From NCBI RefSeq assembly GCF_958304185.1, contig NZ_OY284433.1, forward strand, positions 1,984,001 to 2,048,000: 64,000 nt of DNA, in the 5' to 3' direction. The stretch comes from an uncultured Erythrobacter sp. (GTDB taxonomy: Bacteria; Pseudomonadota; Alphaproteobacteria; Sphingomonadales; Sphingomonadaceae). Numbering within the stretch: the first letter of the stretch is position 1; each line of letters starts with the position of its first letter. This document shows positions 62,353-64,000 of this stretch, piece by piece. The notes beneath the pieces were generated by a model, which was given only the letters and a program-made list of their open reading frames with translations, searched no databases and was not told the origin of the DNA. A program made the translations under genes and the position numbers.

Positions 62353-63147
62353 ATGAAAATCGCCACCTTCAACATCAATGGTATCAAGGCGCGCCTGCCG
62401 CGCTTGCTCGAATGGCTGGAAGAAACCCGCCCGGCGGTCGCCTGCTTGCAGGAGATCAAATCGCAGGACGATGGCTTCCCCGCCGCTGATATCGAGGCGC
62501 TGGGCTATTCCGCGATCTGGCACGGGCAGAAGAGCTTCAACGGGGTCGCCATCCTGGTCGACACGGCTGCGGGCTACACCCTTACCGAAGTGCAGCGCGG
62601 TCTCGGCATCCCGGGCCCGAACGAGGGCGACGAGGAACAGGCGCGCTATCTCGAAGCGGACGTCAGCGGTGTGCGCGTCGCATGCCTCTACTTGCCCAAC
62701 GGCAACCCGCATCCGGGGCCAAAATTCACCTACAAGCTGGCGTGGATGGACAAGCTGCGTGCGCGGATGGCCGAAATCTGGGCGGAGGAAGTGCCTGCCG
62801 TGGTGCTCGGCGATTTCAACGTGATTCCCGAGGATGACGATGTCTGGTCTGTGAAAGCGATGGCGGGTGATGCGCTGATGCAACCCGAATCGCGCGCCGC
62901 CTATGCGCGCTTCCTCACCGATGGGTGGACGGACGCGCTGCGCACCCACAATCCGCGCGGGGGTGTGTGGACCTATTGGGACTATCAGGCGGGCGCCTGG
63001 CAGCGTGACCACGGCTTCCGGATCGACCACATCCTGCTGTCACCCGAATGCGCGGACAGGCTGGAAGCCTGCGGCGTCGACAAGGCGCATCGCGGGCGGG
63101 AGAAGGCCAGCGACCACGCGCCTGTTTGGGTGAAATTGCGCGGCTGA
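62353..63147 (+). CDS. xthA: Exodeoxyribonuclease III
   Basis: 264 residues. MKIATFNINGIKARLPRLLE, CLQEIKSQDDGFP, GVAILVDTAAGYT, YLPNGNPHPGPKF, VLGDFNVIPEDDDVW, RIDHILLSPECADRL and EKASDHAPVWVKL are the full set of AP-endonuclease (EEP fold) motifs with Asn, Glu, Asp and His active-site residues. It repairs abasic sites and 3' blocked ends. It lies 38 nt after erpA on the same strand. Confidence 0.95.
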   Translation: MKIATFNINGIKARLPRLLEWLEETRPAVACLQEIKSQDDGFPAADIEALGYSAIWHGQKSFNGVAILVDTAAGYTLTEVQRGLGIPGPNEGDEEQARYLEADVSGVRVACLYLPNGNPHPGPKFTYKLAWMDKLRARMAEIWAEEVPAVVLGDFNVIPEDDDVWSVKAMAGDALMQPESRAAYARFLTDGWTDALRTHNPRGGVWTYWDYQAGAWQRDHGFRIDHILLSPECADRLEACGVDKAHRGREKASDHAPVWVKLRG

Positions 63148-63166
63148 CCTAACCAATAGGTTGCCC

Positions 63167-63236
63167 CCGGCCCGCAGGGCCGCAAGGGCGACGGCCCGCC
63201 CGCAGCCGCTCGCCCGAAGGGCGAATCGCGGCGAGG
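63167..63236. repeat. Structured intergenic repeat, copy B
   Basis: GGCCC-GCA-GGGCC (63169-63181), a linker GCAAGGGCGACGGCCCG, then TCGCCC-GAA-GGGCGA (63210-63224) and GCGGCGAGGA. It matches copy A at 4673-4750 block for block in the same orientation. It ends at the stop codon of the converging hydrolase gene, 20 nt after the xthA stop. The second stem is two pairs shorter than in copy A, with both sides changed. Confidence 0.68.
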
Positions 63237-63237
63237 A

Positions 63238-63885
63238 TTATCTATAGAAAATATGCGTGTCGATCTGCGCCAGCCGCGTCTTGGTGCGGCTCCAGCTCGG
63301 GCGGACGTAGCGGGCGTGGAAGAACACGGCATTGCCCGCTTCCGATTCCCACAGACCCTGATGCGCGATTTGCGCGACAGCGACGGCGCGATCCCACGCG
63401 GCGGTGCCGGTGCGGATGGCGGGCATCCGGCTTCCGCGCATGAAGGAAAATTGACCCGGCTGGGCGACAACGCCGCAATAGGAACGCGGGAAGCGGCCAT
63501 CTTCGGTGCGGTTGATGATCACCTGCGCCACAGCCAGCTGGCCCGCCAGCGGCTCACCGCGGGCTTCGAAATAGACCGCGCCAGCAAGGCAGCGCAGCTG
63601 TTCGTTCATCGGAGCGTCGGTATCAACCATGCCGACCAGCTCCGTGAGCGATCCGGCTTCGGTCAGCGTCGGCGATGGCGTCTCGGCGGGGAGGGGTTGC
63701 ACCACCGGCTCGGAGACGAAGCTGATCGCTTCAGGGACGAGCTCGACCTGTTCGGCCAAAGCGGGGAGAGTGGGCTGATCCGTGGCGGCTTGCGCCAGTG
63801 CGGCGGCATCGCGGCCGCTCGGAAACATCGTGGTTGCGAAAGCCAGCCCGGCAATCGCGACAATCGTGGCAGTCTTACGGCGCAT
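63238..63885 (-). CDS. SleB-type cell-wall hydrolase
   Basis: 215 residues. A signal/anchor (TATIVAIAGLAFATTMF) is followed by a ~75-residue low-complexity linker and the Hydrolase_2/SleB domain: CLAGAVYFEARGEPLAGQLA with the catalytic Glu, VAQVIINRTEDGRFPRSYCG, QFSFMRGSRMP and NAVFFHARYVRPSW. It probably cleaves peptidoglycan as a lytic transglycosylase or amidase-like enzyme in the periplasm. The last 115 bp of the window upstream of it (63886-64000) show no gene. Confidence 0.9.
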   Translation of the reverse strand: MRRKTATIVAIAGLAFATTMFPSGRDAAALAQAATDQPTLPALAEQVELVPEAISFVSEPVVQPLPAETPSPTLTEAGSLTELVGMVDTDAPMNEQLRCLAGAVYFEARGEPLAGQLAVAQVIINRTEDGRFPRSYCGVVAQPGQFSFMRGSRMPAIRTGTAAWDRAVAVAQIAHQGLWESEAGNAVFFHARYVRPSWSRTKTRLAQIDTHIFYR

Positions 63886-64000
63886 TCAATCTACAAATTG
63901 GGCGGTGAGCGCGCACAGTCGCAGGCGGGAACCTTATCCGGATGAAATCGGGATGTGGGGGTTCAAAGAAGCCTGCCGGCCGCTCCCCGTCTGCGTGCTG

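Noticed and set aside
1-64000. CRISPR array, prophage or insertion sequence
   Set aside because: No regularly spaced direct repeats, transposase, integrase or phage structural genes were seen on either strand.

Overview
The window is a gene-dense, G+C-rich chromosomal segment of an alphaproteobacterium. Several features point to Sphingomonadales, most likely Erythrobacteraceae: a GDH-180 type NAD-glutamate dehydrogenase, an UrcA-family protein, a PopZ/DUF2497 protein, a PCMT-like gene coupled to tolC, a ThiS-ThiG fusion, a CYP153-type P450 and the style of the intergenic repeats. This placement is inferred from gene families, not from a database search. I see no prophage, insertion sequence, CRISPR array or rRNA operon. 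The segment is mostly core genome with a few accessory pieces.

Layout. 1-7.5 kb: two translationally coupled secreted amidohydrolases, a POT-family peptide transporter facing a small GntR regulator, ihfB, a CPA2 antiporter, tRNA-Leu(UAA) and a tandem-PilZ protein. 7.5-14.3 kb: an exported MsrB, a CYP153-like P450 with a palindromic operator, an ABC exporter pair, queG and a ferredoxin reductase that could serve the P450. 14.3-25.4 kb: the 1572-residue gdhB, a hydrolase-TPR-LLM oxidoreductase operon, phoD, and a four-gene operon (54-residue membrane peptide, membrane protein, Xre-type regulator, secreted hydrolase). 25.5-30.8 kb: thrS behind a threonine-rich leader peptide, two membrane-protein genes, a DUF1223 protein, a small ORF and agmatine deiminase. 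30.9-41.3 kb: glnE-bcp-DUF455, an M23 peptidase followed by a structured RNA/terminator, an acyl-CoA synthetase-P450 pair, and a solitary fused restriction-modification enzyme. 41.5-49 kb: galU, murA, a ribbon-helix-helix protein, thiSG, a MerC-domain protein with a Zur-like box, ctaA-cutA and rplM-rpsI. 49-64 kb: a phosphoesterase/lipid-kinase cluster, an UrcA protein, a LytS/LytT-type two-component system, fumC, pcm-tolC behind a palindrome-overlapped promoter, a PopZ-like gene, an S9 peptidase with a 2Fe-2S protein, a CBS protein, an A-type Fe-S carrier, exonuclease III and a SleB-type hydrolase.

Most notable. (1) A 24-codon ORF carrying nine Thr codons within eleven sits about 130 bp before thrS. 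It is followed by an 8-bp GC hairpin whose 5' arm can also pair with an identical 8-mer inside the leader, which is the logic of ribosome-mediated attenuation. I know of no description of this for a threonyl-tRNA synthetase in this group. (2) Structured intergenic elements occupy 3' gaps: two copies of one family (4673-4750 and 63167-63236) show a compensatory stem-length change; a G/C inverted repeat fills the queG/ferredoxin-reductase gap; and a 149-bp palindromic element sits directly behind thiSG.
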